A DNA stretch of 16,123 nt from Chloroflexota bacterium (GCA_021786915.1 JAJYMP010000187.1:1-16123); one strand, 5' to 3'; positions 1-7,498 are shown, counted from the stretch's first letter. Notes: generated from the letters alone by a model not told the origin. A program made the numbers and translations.

Positions 1-1315
1 CGAGCTCGCGCGTGAGCCGGGCGGAGCCGAGCGGCAGCCCGACCGCGTGGGCAAGGCCGTCGAGACCCACGGCGACGAACTCCGAGCTGCCTCCGCCGAT
101 GTCGACCAGGAGCAGCTCCCCGCTGACGGGGTTGCCGCCCGTCGCGCCGATGAGCGTCAGCAGGCCCTCCTCGGCGTGGTCGAGGACGTAGAGCGGGACT
201 CCGATCCGACCATCGACCTCGCGAACCACGGCGGGCGCGTCCGCGGCCCGGCGGATCGGATCCGTCCCCACGATGGTGATCGTCGTCGCGCCGAGCTCAC
301 TAGCCCTCGTCGCGTACCGCTCCAGGGCGGCGACGAGGGGGGCGCGCAGCTCGTCGCCGAGGTAGCCCTCGGCCGCCACCCGATCGCCGAGGCCGAGGAA
401 CTCCGACTCGTCCAGCAGCGGGGCCACGCGGTGGCCGTCGATCGCGCCGACGAGGAGGTGGACGCTGGTCGCCCCCACGTCGATCGAGGCCGCCACCTTC
501 GAGCCGGCGCGGGTCACGATCCGTGCGGGGCCAGCCTGTGAATCGGACGCCTCGGCGAGCAGGCCGACGGGAGCGGGAACATCGCCCGCTGAGATCTGGG
601 GGAGAAGTGCGGGCCTTTCCTCTGCCTCGGGCGTTGGTGCCGTCCCAGACTCGCGCGCGGCTTCCGGGTCAGCAGGCTGTGCCTCCCGCGCCGCTTCGGG
701 CGCGGCTTCTGGCCCGTCCACCTGGGTTACCGCCAACACCTCTTGTGCCGCCGCGGGTTCGGCCTCGGCCTCGGGTTCAGCATCGGGCTCGGGCTCGGCT
801 GCCGCCTCGGGCCCCGCCTCGGCTTCGGCGTCGAGCCCTGGCGCCGCCCCGTCTTCGGTTCCAGTGGCGGGTTCGGCTGCGGCCCCAGCTTCGGACCCGG
901 AGTCCGGCTCCGGAGCGACCAGTGGCGTGCCATCGGCCAGTCCGGCGTCTGCATGGCGCATCAGGCCGGCTGCCTCTTCGAGCAGCGCCCTCGCAGCCGA
1001 GACAATGGGCGAGGCAGCGCCGTCGGGGCTCGTCGCCTGGCGTGCGCGTTTCGCCTCCTTCCTTCCTGCCTTCGCCTGCGCCTTGACCGCCTTCGCCTCG
1101 GCCTTGGCCGTTGCGCGTGCCGCCTTCGCGCTCGCCGCGGCTTGGGCCTTGGCCGCCTTCTTCGCCTGCTTGGCGGCCTGCTGCACGGCTCTGGCCTGCT
1201 TCTTGAGGGCCTTGGCTGCACGCTTGGCTGCCTTGCGCTGCTCCTTGCTCGCTTCCGGGTTCGTTCCGGTCGTGTCGGCGGGAACCCCTTCCTCGCGCTC
1301 GTCCGAGCCCGTCAT
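1..1315 (-). CDS. ppx: Ppx/GppA-family exopolyphosphatase with long basic/acidic N-terminal extension (3' end outside window)
   Basis: The product belongs to the Ppx/GppA phosphatase family (ASKHA fold), which hydrolyses terminal phosphate from polyphosphate or pppGpp. One frame stays open from the ATG at 1313-1315 to the left edge, 438 residues visible. The catalytic domain starts near residue 274 with the phosphate-binding strand SIDVGATSVHLL (277-288). It continues with GTDPIRR, the acidic segment DHAEEG and the hallmark VDIGGGSSEF (404-413); the C-terminal part is missing. Before it lie about 270 unusual residues: a Lys/Arg/Ala-rich, probably helical stretch (24-92, about 24 basic residues) and a Glu/Pro/Ala/Asp-rich low-complexity linker (about 130-240). 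The start was chosen because AAGGAG at 1322-1327 sits 6 nt upstream; an in-frame ATG at 1331-1333 has no clear RBS. Family assignment is firm; Ppx versus GppA specificity is not resolved. Proximity to pst genes favours polyphosphate. Confidence 0.88.
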   Translation of the reverse strand, partial: MTGSDEREEGVPADTTGTNPEASKEQRKAAKRAAKALKKQARAVQQAAKQAKKAAKAQAAASAKAARATAKAEAKAVKAQAKAGRKEAKRARQATSPDGAASPIVSAARALLEEAAGLMRHADAGLADGTPLVAPEPDSGSEAGAAAEPATGTEDGAAPGLDAEAEAGPEAAAEPEPDAEPEAEAEPAAAQEVLAVTQVDGPEAAPEAAREAQPADPEAARESGTAPTPEAEERPALLPQISAGDVPAPVGLLAEASDSQAGPARIVTRAGSKVAASIDVGATSVHLLVGAIDGHRVAPLLDESEFLGLGDRVAAEGYLGDELRAPLVAALERYATRASELGATTITIVGTDPIRRAADAPAVVREVDGRIGVPLYVLDHAEEGLLTLIGATGGNPVSGELLLVDIGGGSSEFVAVGLDGLAHAVGLPLGSARLTREL

Positions 1316-1384
1316 CGAACGCTCCTTGCCCATGCTGCGTCGGCGGCCGCCTCGCGAATGCCTGAAGGGAGAGTCTGCCGCAGG

Positions 1385-1400
1385 TCGCCCGATCGGGCGA
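1385..1400. repeat. Perfect 16-bp palindrome upstream of ppx
   Basis: TCGCCCGATCGGGCGA is its own reverse complement. It lies about 70 bp upstream of the ppx start, in the 179-bp gap between the GH76 gene and ppx, both on the minus strand. It could be an operator for a dimeric repressor. It has no loop and no U-tract, so it is a poor terminator. GC-rich DNA yields such palindromes by chance now and then. Nothing else in this gap was recognised. Confidence 0.3.
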
Positions 1401-1494
1401 GGCGGCTTCGCACCCCCGTTGCGGACCACTGTCCGGCCCTTGATGCGTGAGCGGCAGGCTCGACGTCACACCGGGCGGCAGGAGCGCCAGGCGG

Positions 1495-2673
1495 TCACCG
1501 GACCTGCGCCGCCGGGATCGCGAACTGGAGCAGCGCCGCCCCTGACGACTCCGTCGCCGCGTCGATCCGCCCCGACGGCCTCACGCTCCAGCTGGGCCCG
1601 AACAGGCCCCAGCTCCGGTGCCCCCACGCCACGTTGGCGTTGGTCGCGATGAACGGGAGGAACTGGTGCTGCCCGTGACTGACGGCGAGGTTCGTCAGGC
1701 TGCGCAGGAAGATGCCGCGGAAGGCGCCGCCGTCGAGCGTGCCCTCGCTGCGCAGCACCCCGGTCGGGGCGAACACGGCCACCGCCCGCGTCGCCGCCGC
1801 CACGGCCTTGGTCTGGTCGAGGCTGGCGTGGGTGATCGCATTCAGGATCGCCGCCGCGCCGAGGTACGTGCCGTAGTTGTAAGTGTACTGGGCGTGGTTG
1901 ACGCCGGCGGACGTCACGCCGTCCCAGATGCGGTCGCCGGTGCGAAGGTGGGTGTCGACCCAGCGGAACAGCAGGATCGCGCGGGTGCGCCAGGTCGTGT
2001 TGCCGGTGCTCTGGTAGAGGTGCGCGGCCGTGATCGCCGCGGCGGCGTTGGTGGCCACGTTCTTCTGGTCATGGACGCTGTGCCGCCACCAGATCCCCCC
2101 GCCGAACGTAGCGTCCCAGGAGCGCCAGACCTCATTCGAGATGCGGCTGGCGGCGTCGAGGAAGCGGCGCTCGCCGGTGAGCCGGTAGGCGCGGGTCGCC
2201 GCCAGGGCCCACCAGTTGCGGTCGTCGTTGTAGTCGCTCGCCAGTGTCGGGTTCCCGGCGGTCATGCCGTCCCAGACGGTGTCGATCAGCCTGCGGGCCG
2301 ACGGGTCGCGGGCGGCCTCGCAGCGGTCCATGACCACCTCCCACAGCTCGGCCGACCACCAGAAGTCGGCGGTCCGCGAGGTCGTGCCCGGGCGGACGCT
2401 GTGATCGCTCATTGCCCAGAACTGGCGTGTCGAGGGGTTCCAGTACGCGCGCAGGAAGTCCCCGTAGGCAGCGGTGGCGCGGGCGGCGGTGGTCGAGAGC
2501 GAGGCCAGCGAGTACGACGGAACCTCGGCATCGAACGCGGCGCTCGATCCGCTTCCAACGGTCGGCACCATGGCGACAGCGGCAGGGGGAACGGCGAACG
2601 CGGCGGCGGCGGCGACAGCCAGGGCAGCGGCGAGGAGCCGTCGCGCAGGCAGGCGCTGACGGAGCTTGGTCAT
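1495..2673 (-). CDS. Secreted glycoside hydrolase family 76 (alpha-1,6-mannanase-like)
   Basis: The 392-residue product looks like a GH76 endo-alpha-1,6-mannanase, which cleaves alpha-1,6-mannan backbones of fungal or actinobacterial cell-wall glycans. It begins with an Arg-rich n-region and a long Ala/Val hydrophobic core, with likely Sec cleavage near residue 34. The mature (alpha/alpha)6-barrel-like domain carries the family's tandem-Asp catalytic signature YNDDRNWWALA (D150, D151; W154, W155). It also has GGGIWWRHSVHDQKN (191-205) and YTYNYGTYLGA (263-273), which match typical GH76 positions. No cell-wall anchor, CBM or C-terminal transmembrane helix is seen, so it is probably released. 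The ATG at 2671-2673 gives a complete signal peptide; the RBS is weak (GGGA about 6 nt upstream). It is divergent from the PhoB-like gene and in the same orientation as ppx. Family confidence is good; the exact substrate is inferred. Confidence 0.8.
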   Translation of the reverse strand: MTKLRQRLPARRLLAAALAVAAAAAFAVPPAAVAMVPTVGSGSSAAFDAEVPSYSLASLSTTAARATAAYGDFLRAYWNPSTRQFWAMSDHSVRPGTTSRTADFWWSAELWEVVMDRCEAARDPSARRLIDTVWDGMTAGNPTLASDYNDDRNWWALAATRAYRLTGERRFLDAASRISNEVWRSWDATFGGGIWWRHSVHDQKNVATNAAAAITAAHLYQSTGNTTWRTRAILLFRWVDTHLRTGDRIWDGVTSAGVNHAQYTYNYGTYLGAAAILNAITHASLDQTKAVAAATRAVAVFAPTGVLRSEGTLDGGAFRGIFLRSLTNLAVSHGQHQFLPFIATNANVAWGHRSWGLFGPSWSVRPSGRIDAATESSGAALLQFAIPAAQVR

Positions 2674-2844
2674 GGAGGGTCCCAGCGGGCGAATGGGGTG
2701 ACGGGCGCTCGACCGCAGCCTAACAAGCGCGAAACGATCTGGCCATGCCCCATTTCAGCCACGTTGAACCCGTGACCCGCCGTCGCTCCACGGCGAGCGG
2801 GCACCACACAGGGCGCGGTGGCCAGCGGAGCGGCAGGTGTCTCC

Positions 2845-2888
2845 GTTGACGTGTCGTTAACCCGCGCGGAATGCCCTGTTGACGACGG
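2845..2888 (+). promoter_or_regulatory. PHO-box-like array: four 11-bp direct repeat units before the PhoB-like gene
   Basis: Four consecutive 11-bp units are GTTGACGTGTC (2845-2855), GTTAACCCGCG (2856-2866), CGGAATGCCCT (2867-2877) and GTTGACGACGG (2878-2888). Three begin with GTTRAC; the third is degenerate. PhoB/PhoP-type regulators are known to bind tandem 11-bp repeats, one helical turn apart, and the actinobacterial consensus unit begins GTTCACC. A matching array precedes pstS, so the regulator probably controls its own gene. No convincing -10 hexamer was found nearby. The rest of the 232-bp divergent gap (2674-2905) shows nothing else that I recognise. Confidence 0.6.
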
Positions 2889-2905
2889 AAGGCGAGCCTC
2901 CTCGC

Positions 2906-3652
2906 ATGGCCATGACGTCGAGATCGCGCCCGGAGCCGGGCGTCCCGCTCCCGATCCGCGACGGGGCCGCCGGGGCGTCCTGGCTGGTGCTCGCGGCGGA
3001 CGGGCCCGCGACGTTGCTGGCGGGCGCGGTCCCGGGCGTGGTCCTCGCGGTCGTCGCCGACCCGTCGCGCTTCCGCGAGCTGCTCGCGACCCATCGGCCG
3101 CGCGTTGTGGTGTGCAGCCGACCGCCGGCCGGGCTGGGGGACCTGCAGGCGGTGGCCGAAGCGCGGCGACGACGCCCCTCAATGCGCGCCGTGCTCGTCT
3201 CGCAGCCCGAGGCGGTGGACGCGCGCCTGGACGCCCTCGCCCGCGGCTTCGATGACGCGCTCGCCTCCACGATCCCGCTCGACGAGCTGGCGGGACGCCT
3301 CTCCTGGCACGACTCCCGCTCGCGAGTCCGGTCCGCCCCGGCGGGCGTGCTGCGCTTCGGCGAGGGGCTCGAGCTCGACACCTTCGCCCACGAGCTCCGC
3401 CGCGACGGCGAGGTGGTCCATCTCCGCCCCAAGGAGTACGGCCTGCTCGTTCTCCTCGCCGCGCATCCGGGCCGCGCCTACACCCGGGCCGAGCTGCTCG
3501 ACCGCGTGTGGGGCGGCCGGCGGGGGGCGGGACGGACCGTGGACGTCCACGTCCGCTGGCTGCGCTCGAAGATCGAGCTCGATCCCGACCGGCCGGCGAC
3601 CCTCGTGACCGTCCGGGGCGTCGGCTACCGGCTGGATGCGGTCCGGCGTTAA
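2906..3652 (+). CDS. PhoB/OmpR-family response regulator with degenerate receiver
   Basis: A two-domain DNA-binding regulator of 248 residues, probably the phosphate-regulon activator. The C-terminal OmpR/PhoB winged helix (about 148-244) is canonical: LRPKEYGLLVLLAAHPGR, TRAELLDRVWG, GRTVDVHVRWLRSKI and the final VRGVGYRL hairpin. Residues about 26-132 align by pattern with a receiver, but the phosphoacceptor position reads VVVCSRPP, where VLLDLMLP would be usual, so Cys70 replaces Asp. The conserved Lys near TKPF is replaced by Ser121 (ALASTIP). The protein may therefore not be phosphorylated in the normal way. No histidine kinase gene is adjacent. The start is uncertain: ATG 2906 and ATG 2912 are in frame and neither has a strong RBS. 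A TTG at 2879 lies inside the repeat array and was discarded. The stop codon overlaps the pstS PHO-box array. Confidence 0.82.
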   Translation: MAMTSRSRPEPGVPLPIRDGAAGASWLVLAADGPATLLAGAVPGVVLAVVADPSRFRELLATHRPRVVVCSRPPAGLGDLQAVAEARRRRPSMRAVLVSQPEAVDARLDALARGFDDALASTIPLDELAGRLSWHDSRSRVRSAPAGVLRFGEGLELDTFAHELRRDGEVVHLRPKEYGLLVLLAAHPGRAYTRAELLDRVWGGRRGAGRTVDVHVRWLRSKIELDPDRPATLVTVRGVGYRLDAVRR

Positions 3653-3691
3653 CGACCACTTAACCGACGGCTCACGGGCCGTTGACCCCCG
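3648..3691 (+). promoter_or_regulatory. PHO-box-like array: four 11-bp direct repeat units before pstS
   Basis: Four contiguous 11-bp units are GTTAACGACCA (3648-3658), CTTAACCGACG (3659-3669), GCTCACGGGCC (3670-3680) and GTTGACCCCCG (3681-3691). The first overlaps the TAA stop of the PhoB-like gene. The units share a (G/C)TTRAC core in the same phase as the array at 2845-2888. The last unit contains TTGACC, usable as a -35. About 17 nt downstream there is only a poor -10 (TGCATG, 3705-3710), as expected for an activator-dependent promoter. The transcript would start roughly 50 nt before the pstS TTG. This most likely drives pstSCAB-phoU under phosphate starvation. Confidence 0.65.
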
Positions 3692-3768
3692 ACCCAGATC
3701 GTTCTGCATGGAGAACGACACCAAGACCCCAGGGCTCGGCGCCTGTCGGCCCCCCAGGAGGGAGAACG

Positions 3769-4707
3769 TTGATCACCTCATCCGCCAAGTGCCTCGGCGC
3801 CCTGGCCTTCGCCGCAACGGTCCTCGTCGCCGCCTGCAGCGGTAGCAGCGCGACCCCCTCGCCGTCCACCTCGAGCGCGGCCTCGTCCGCGGCTGCCGAC
3901 GCATCGACCGGCGCCGCACCGTCCAGCGTGGCCGGCCCGAGCACCTGCGTTGACGGCAGCATCACCACGTCGGGCTCGACGGCCCTCCAGCCGCTGGTCG
4001 ACGCCGCAGGCAAGGCCTACACCGCCGCCTGCCCCAAGTCCACCATCAGCGTCCAGGGCGGCGGCTCCGGCACCGGCCTCACGCAAGTGCTCCAGGGCGC
4101 CGTGCAGATCGGCGAATCCGACGTGACCGCCGAGTCCAAGCTCAAGCCGGACGAGGCCAGCCAGCTCGTCGACCACGTCATCGCCCGCCAGGGCTGGGTG
4201 ATGGTGGTCAACAACGACGTCACGGGCGTAACCAGCCTGACCACCCAGCAGGCGACCGACATCTGGACCGGCAAGATCACCAACTGGAAGGCCGTCGGCG
4301 GGCCCGACCAGGCCATCGTCCTGATCCTGCGCCCGGCCTCCTCCGGAACCCGCGCCACCTTCAAGTCGGTCGTCCTCAAGGGCGCCAACGAGGCGTCCGG
4401 CCAAGCCCTGACCGAGGACTCGAACGGCGCGGTCACGACCGCCGTCGGGACGACGCCGGGCTCGACGAGCGTCATCGGCTTCGCCTACTACCAGGCCAAC
4501 AAGGACAAGGTCACCGCTGTCGGCCTCGACGGCGTCCAGGGCTCGGTGGCCACCATGCTCGACGGGACCTACAAGCTCCAGGCCTTCGGCCACATGTACA
4601 GCAAGGGCCAGCCCGACGGCCTGACCAAGTCATTCCTCGACTACATGATGTCCGACCCCATCCAGAAGACGCTGATCCCGAGCCTCTTCTACGCTCCCGC
4701 CCAGTGA
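3769..4707 (+). CDS. pstS: PstS phosphate-binding lipoprotein
   Basis: Extracytoplasmic substrate-binding subunit of the high-affinity PstSCAB phosphate importer, 312 residues. A TTG start at 3769 is chosen because AGGAGGGAG lies just upstream and it gives a clean lipoprotein signal: Lys7, hydrophobic core, lipobox LVAAC with Cys23. Starting further upstream at 3682 would add 29 Pro/Arg-rich residues inside the promoter region. A Ser/Ala/Pro/Thr linker (24-57) precedes the domain. Phosphate-contacting motifs of the family are present: SGSTALQPL (68-76), QGGGSGTGL (96-104), GESDVT with D118, and RPASSGTRATF (188-198). The C-terminal Trp/Tyr-containing lobe is complete. It is first in the pst operon, preceded by the PHO-box-like array and followed by a strong hairpin before pstC, an arrangement that allows more PstS than membrane subunits. 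Confidence 0.95.
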   Translation: MITSSAKCLGALAFAATVLVAACSGSSATPSPSTSSAASSAAADASTGAAPSSVAGPSTCVDGSITTSGSTALQPLVDAAGKAYTAACPKSTISVQGGGSGTGLTQVLQGAVQIGESDVTAESKLKPDEASQLVDHVIARQGWVMVVNNDVTGVTSLTTQQATDIWTGKITNWKAVGGPDQAIVLILRPASSGTRATFKSVVLKGANEASGQALTEDSNGAVTTAVGTTPGSTSVIGFAYYQANKDKVTAVGLDGVQGSVATMLDGTYKLQAFGHMYSKGQPDGLTKSFLDYMMSDPIQKTLIPSLFYAPAQ

Positions 4708-4712
4708 TCCCT

Positions 4713-4752
4713 CGGCGGCGGGCGCCGGACTCCTCCCCGGCGCCCCCCGCCG
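4713..4752 (+). terminator. Strong hairpin between pstS and pstC (attenuator or mRNA-stabilising structure)
   Basis: Bases 4713-4728 pair with 4737-4752: a 16-bp stem with a single C-C mismatch (4719/4746) around an 8-nt loop. It starts 5 nt after the pstS stop and lies 46 nt before pstC. No U-tract follows, so it is not a classical intrinsic terminator. By analogy with other binding-protein operons it may stop 3' decay of the pstS message or reduce read-through into pstCAB. Confidence 0.6.
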
Positions 4753-4798
4753 ATCCCGCAATCGCCTGCTCCAGCCAGAATCCGGAGCGCCGAGACCC

Positions 4799-5725
4799 TT
4801 GACATCCCCCGCCACCAGCCTCGCGACCACCGAGCCGGGCCTTCGTGCCCGGCTCGACCTGCCCCGCCGGATCACGCTCCTGGCCGCGGGCGTGATCGTG
4901 GCCATCGTGCTGCTGCTGCTGGTGTTCGTCACCTGGAACGGCGTCCAGCTGTTCGTGGCCTCAGGCGTATCGGTGGCGGAGATCTTCTCGCCGACCTGGC
5001 AGCCGGACGCCGGCAGCGGCCCGACGAGCTTCGGCCTGCTGCCGTTCATCGCCGGGACCATCGGCGTCATGGCGGTGGCGGCGGTCATCGCCACGCCCCT
5101 CTCCGTCGGCCTCGCGCTGTTCATGGCCGAGGTGGCGCCGACATGGGCGCGGCGGATCACGCAGCCCGCGATGGAGGTCTTCGTCGGCATCCCCAGCGTC
5201 GTCTACGGATGGCTCGGCCTGACGCTGCTCGTCCCCTATCTGCGCACGCACCTCCAGGGCCTCGGGTTCACGCTCGGCTTCTCGTGGTTCGCGGGCTCGC
5301 TGGTGCTCGCCCTCATGATCCTGCCGACCATCACGAGCATCAGCTACGACGCGTTCCTCGTCGTCCCGCGCGAGATGCGCGCTGCCTCGATGGCGCTGGG
5401 CACCACGCGCTGGCAGGCGATCCGCCACGTCGTCCTGCCGGCCGCCGCTACGGGCATCGCGACCGCAGTCGTGATGGGCATGATGCGGGCCGCCGGCGAG
5501 GCGCTCGCGGTCCAGATGGTGATCGGCAACCGCCCGGTCATGCCCACCGGCCTCACCGCCCCGATGACCACGCTCACCAGCCAGATCACCCTGGACATGG
5601 GCAACACCGTGGCCGGCGAGCCGTGGAACCAGGCGCTCTGGACGATGGGGCTCGTCCTGCTGGTGATCTCGTTCACCTTCGTGGTGATCGTCCGGCGGCT
5701 GGCCGGGCGCCGGATCGCGGCATGA
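4799..5725 (+). CDS. pstC: PstC phosphate ABC transporter permease
   Basis: One of the two membrane subunits of PstSCAB, 308 residues with about six transmembrane helices. The first is at 27-47 (ITLLAAGVIVAIVLLLLVFV). A large extracytoplasmic loop follows (TWNGVQLF...WQPDAGSGPTSFGLLPFIAGT), typical of PstC. The cytoplasmic EAA-like coupling loop reads PREMRAASMALGTTRWQAIRHVVLP, which docks on PstB, and EALAVQMVIGN follows as in PstC homologues. The start is TTG at 4799; GGAG lies about 11 nt upstream, which is long but there is no better in-frame start nearby. Length is normal for the family. Its TGA overlaps the pstA ATG by 4 nt (ATGA), indicating translational coupling. It is separated from pstS by the 4713-4752 hairpin. 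Confidence 0.94.
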   Translation: MTSPATSLATTEPGLRARLDLPRRITLLAAGVIVAIVLLLLVFVTWNGVQLFVASGVSVAEIFSPTWQPDAGSGPTSFGLLPFIAGTIGVMAVAAVIATPLSVGLALFMAEVAPTWARRITQPAMEVFVGIPSVVYGWLGLTLLVPYLRTHLQGLGFTLGFSWFAGSLVLALMILPTITSISYDAFLVVPREMRAASMALGTTRWQAIRHVVLPAAATGIATAVVMGMMRAAGEALAVQMVIGNRPVMPTGLTAPMTTLTSQITLDMGNTVAGEPWNQALWTMGLVLLVISFTFVVIVRRLAGRRIAA

Positions 5726-6609
5726 GGCGGACCCTGCTCGCGGACCGGCTGGCCACGGCCACGCTGTGGGCCGTCGCGCTGTTCGTGGTGGCCGTCCTGG
5801 TCGCGATCGTCGCCCACTTCGTGCTCGCGTCGCTGCCGACGTTCTCGCTCGCGTTCCTGTTCAGCGACCCCAGCGACACCGAGATCGGCGGCGTTGGCCC
5901 GATCCTGTGGAACTCGATCTACATGCTCGTGCTCACGATGCTGTTCTCGATCCCGCTGGGGATCCTCGGCGGCATCTACATGGCCGAGTACGCCGGCGAG
6001 GGCCGGCTCACCAACGTCATCCGCTTCTCGCAGGAGCTGATCTCGTCCGTTCCCTCGATCGTCGTGGGCCTGTTCGGCTTCGCGCTCTTCGTCTCGGCCA
6101 CGCACTGGGGCTTCAGCGCGCTGGGCGGCGCCCTGACGCTCATGGCGTTCAACCTGCCGCTGCTGCTCCGGCTCTCCGAGCAGGCGATCCGCGCCGTGCC
6201 CGCCGACGAGCGCGCCGCGAGCCTTGCGCTCGGCGCCACCAAGTGGCAGACGATCCGGCACGCGGTCCTGCCCGTGGCGATCCCGGGCATCGTCACGGGC
6301 ATCGTGCTCACAGCCGGGCGCGTGTTCGGCGAGGCTGCGGCGCTCCTGTTCACCGCTGGCCTCGCCACGCCGACGCACTACAACTTCGCCAACCTCAACC
6401 TCGTCGACCCGCAGTCGCCGTGGAGCCCGCTGCGGCCGGCGACAACGCTCTCGGTGTTCATCTGGAAGTCGAACTCCGAGGGCCTCGGCAAGTACGTCCA
6501 ACAGGTCGCCGACATGAGCGCGATGGTCCTGGTCGTCATGGTCCTCGTGTTCAACCTCGCCTCCCGCTGGCTGGGCCGTGCGCTCCAGCGGCGTGTCAGC
6601 GGCCTCTAG
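5722..6609 (+). CDS. pstA: PstA phosphate ABC transporter permease
   Basis: Second membrane subunit of the phosphate importer, 295 residues, about six transmembrane helices. The first is at 12-35 ([23 protein letters not shown]). The PstA pattern is clear: [26 protein letters not shown], then the segment containing [25 protein letters not shown] and the coupling loop [40 protein letters not shown] and the periplasmic stretch before [14 protein letters not shown] complete it. The ATG at 5722 overlaps the pstC stop. The frame is open upstream to 5143, but that part is a shadow inside pstC. PstA with PstC forms the channel energised by PstB. The gene ends 28 nt before the preferred pstB start. 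Confidence 0.95.
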   Translation: MRRTLLADRLATATLWAVALFVVAVLVAIVAHFVLASLPTFSLAFLFSDPSDTEIGGVGPILWNSIYMLVLTMLFSIPLGILGGIYMAEYAGEGRLTNVIRFSQELISSVPSIVVGLFGFALFVSATHWGFSALGGALTLMAFNLPLLLRLSEQAIRAVPADERAASLALGATKWQTIRHAVLPVAIPGIVTGIVLTAGRVFGEAAALLFTAGLATPTHYNFANLNLVDPQSPWSPLRPATTLSVFIWKSNSEGLGKYVQQVADMSAMVLVVMVLVFNLASRWLGRALQRRVSGL

Positions 6610-6637
6610 CATGGACAGCAGGCAGGGAGCCAGCCCA

Positions 6638-7498
6638 GTGACCACCACCACCGCGCCCCCGACTCCAGCCGCCCCGCTGCCGGTCCTGGCGTCGCTCAAG
6701 CCGGCGCTGACGGGCATCGACCCCCAGGCCCCGGTCAAGTTGCAGGCGCGCGACGTGAAGGTCAGCTACGGCCCACGCGTCGCCGTCCGCGACGTGACGC
6801 TGGACGTGCCGGAGCACTCGGTCATGGCGTTCATCGGGCCGTCAGGCTGCGGCAAGAGCACGGTGCTGCGGTGCTTCGACCGCATGAACGACCTGATCCC
6901 GGGCGCCGCGGTCCAGGGCACGGTCGAGCTCGACGGCGAGGACGTGTACGCGTCGGGCGTGCTCCCGGTCGAGGTCCGCCGCAAGGTGGGCCTGGTCTTC
7001 CAGCGGCCGAACCCGTTCCCGATGTCGATCTACGAGAACGTGGCCTACGGGCCCCGCCGGTTCGGCCAGAAGGACAAGGCCAGGCTCGATGAGGTCGTGC
7101 AGCGCTCACTCCGCCACGCCGCCCTGTGGGACGAGGTGAAGGACGACCTCCGCATGAGCGGCCTGGCGCTCTCGGGCGGCCAGCAGCAGCGCCTGTGCAT
7201 CGCGCGCACGCTGGCGACCGACCCCGAGGTCATCCTGATGGACGAGCCCTGCTCGGCCCTCGACCCGATCGCGACCCTCAAGATCGAGGAGCTGATCGCC
7301 CAGCTCAAGATCGACTACACCATCGTCATCGTCACCCACAACATGCAGCAGGCCGCCCGGGTGAGCGACCGAACCGCGTTCTTCACGCTAGGCGAGGACC
7401 GTGCGGGGTACCTTGTGGAGCTGGACGACACGCTGAGGATCTTCACGAACCCCGCCAACCAGCTCACCGAGGACTACGTGTCCGGCCGCTTCGGCTGA
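6638..7498 (+). CDS. pstB: PstB phosphate ABC transporter ATPase
   Basis: Cytoplasmic ATPase of the phosphate importer. From the GTG at 6638 it has 286 residues: a Pro/Thr/Ala-rich N-terminal tail of about 33 and then a complete ABC domain. Motifs are Walker [10 protein letters not shown] (67-75), Q-loop Q122 in [11 protein letters not shown], signature LSGGQQQR (178-185), Walker [13 protein letters not shown] (198-209) and H-loop VTHN (H234). [18 protein letters not shown] and the closing YVSGRFG are diagnostic of PstB. The GTG has AGGGAG 8 nt upstream (6624-6629). An in-frame ATG at 6611, just after the pstA stop, would add 9 residues but has no visible RBS; the choice is not certain. It lies in line with pstCA and 16 nt before phoU. 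Confidence 0.95.
   Translation: MTTTTAPPTPAAPLPVLASLKPALTGIDPQAPVKLQARDVKVSYGPRVAVRDVTLDVPEHSVMAFIGPSGCGKSTVLRCFDRMNDLIPGAAVQGTVELDGEDVYASGVLPVEVRRKVGLVFQRPNPFPMSIYENVAYGPRRFGQKDKARLDEVVQRSLRHAALWDEVKDDLRMSGLALSGGQQQRLCIARTLATDPEVILMDEPCSALDPIATLKIEELIAQLKIDYTIVIVTHNMQQAARVSDRTAFFTLGEDRAGYLVELDDTLRIFTNPANQLTEDYVSGRFG

Noticed and set aside
1..1315. A frameshift or gene break between the low-complexity region and the Ppx domain
   Set aside because: Codon phase computed from the start at 1313-1315 agrees with that of the VDIGGG motif at about 104-106, and the translation is continuous.
743..1469. Long open frames on both strands (743-1450 plus, 864-1652 plus, 777-1469 minus) that could be read as separate Arg/Gly/Pro-rich proteins
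   Set aside because: They are out-of-frame shadows of the Lys/Ala- and Glu/Pro-rich low-complexity part of ppx. The true frame runs without a stop from 1315 into the conserved VDIGGGSSEF region.
2879..2905. TTG at 2879 as the start of the PhoB-like gene
   Set aside because: It lies inside the fourth unit of the 11-bp repeat array and has no SD; ATG codons at 2906 or 2912 are more plausible.
5143..5721. An N-terminal extension of pstA by 193 codons
   Set aside because: This stretch overlaps pstC in another frame and encodes Arg/His-rich nonsense. The ATGA overlap at 5722 gives a normal PstA.
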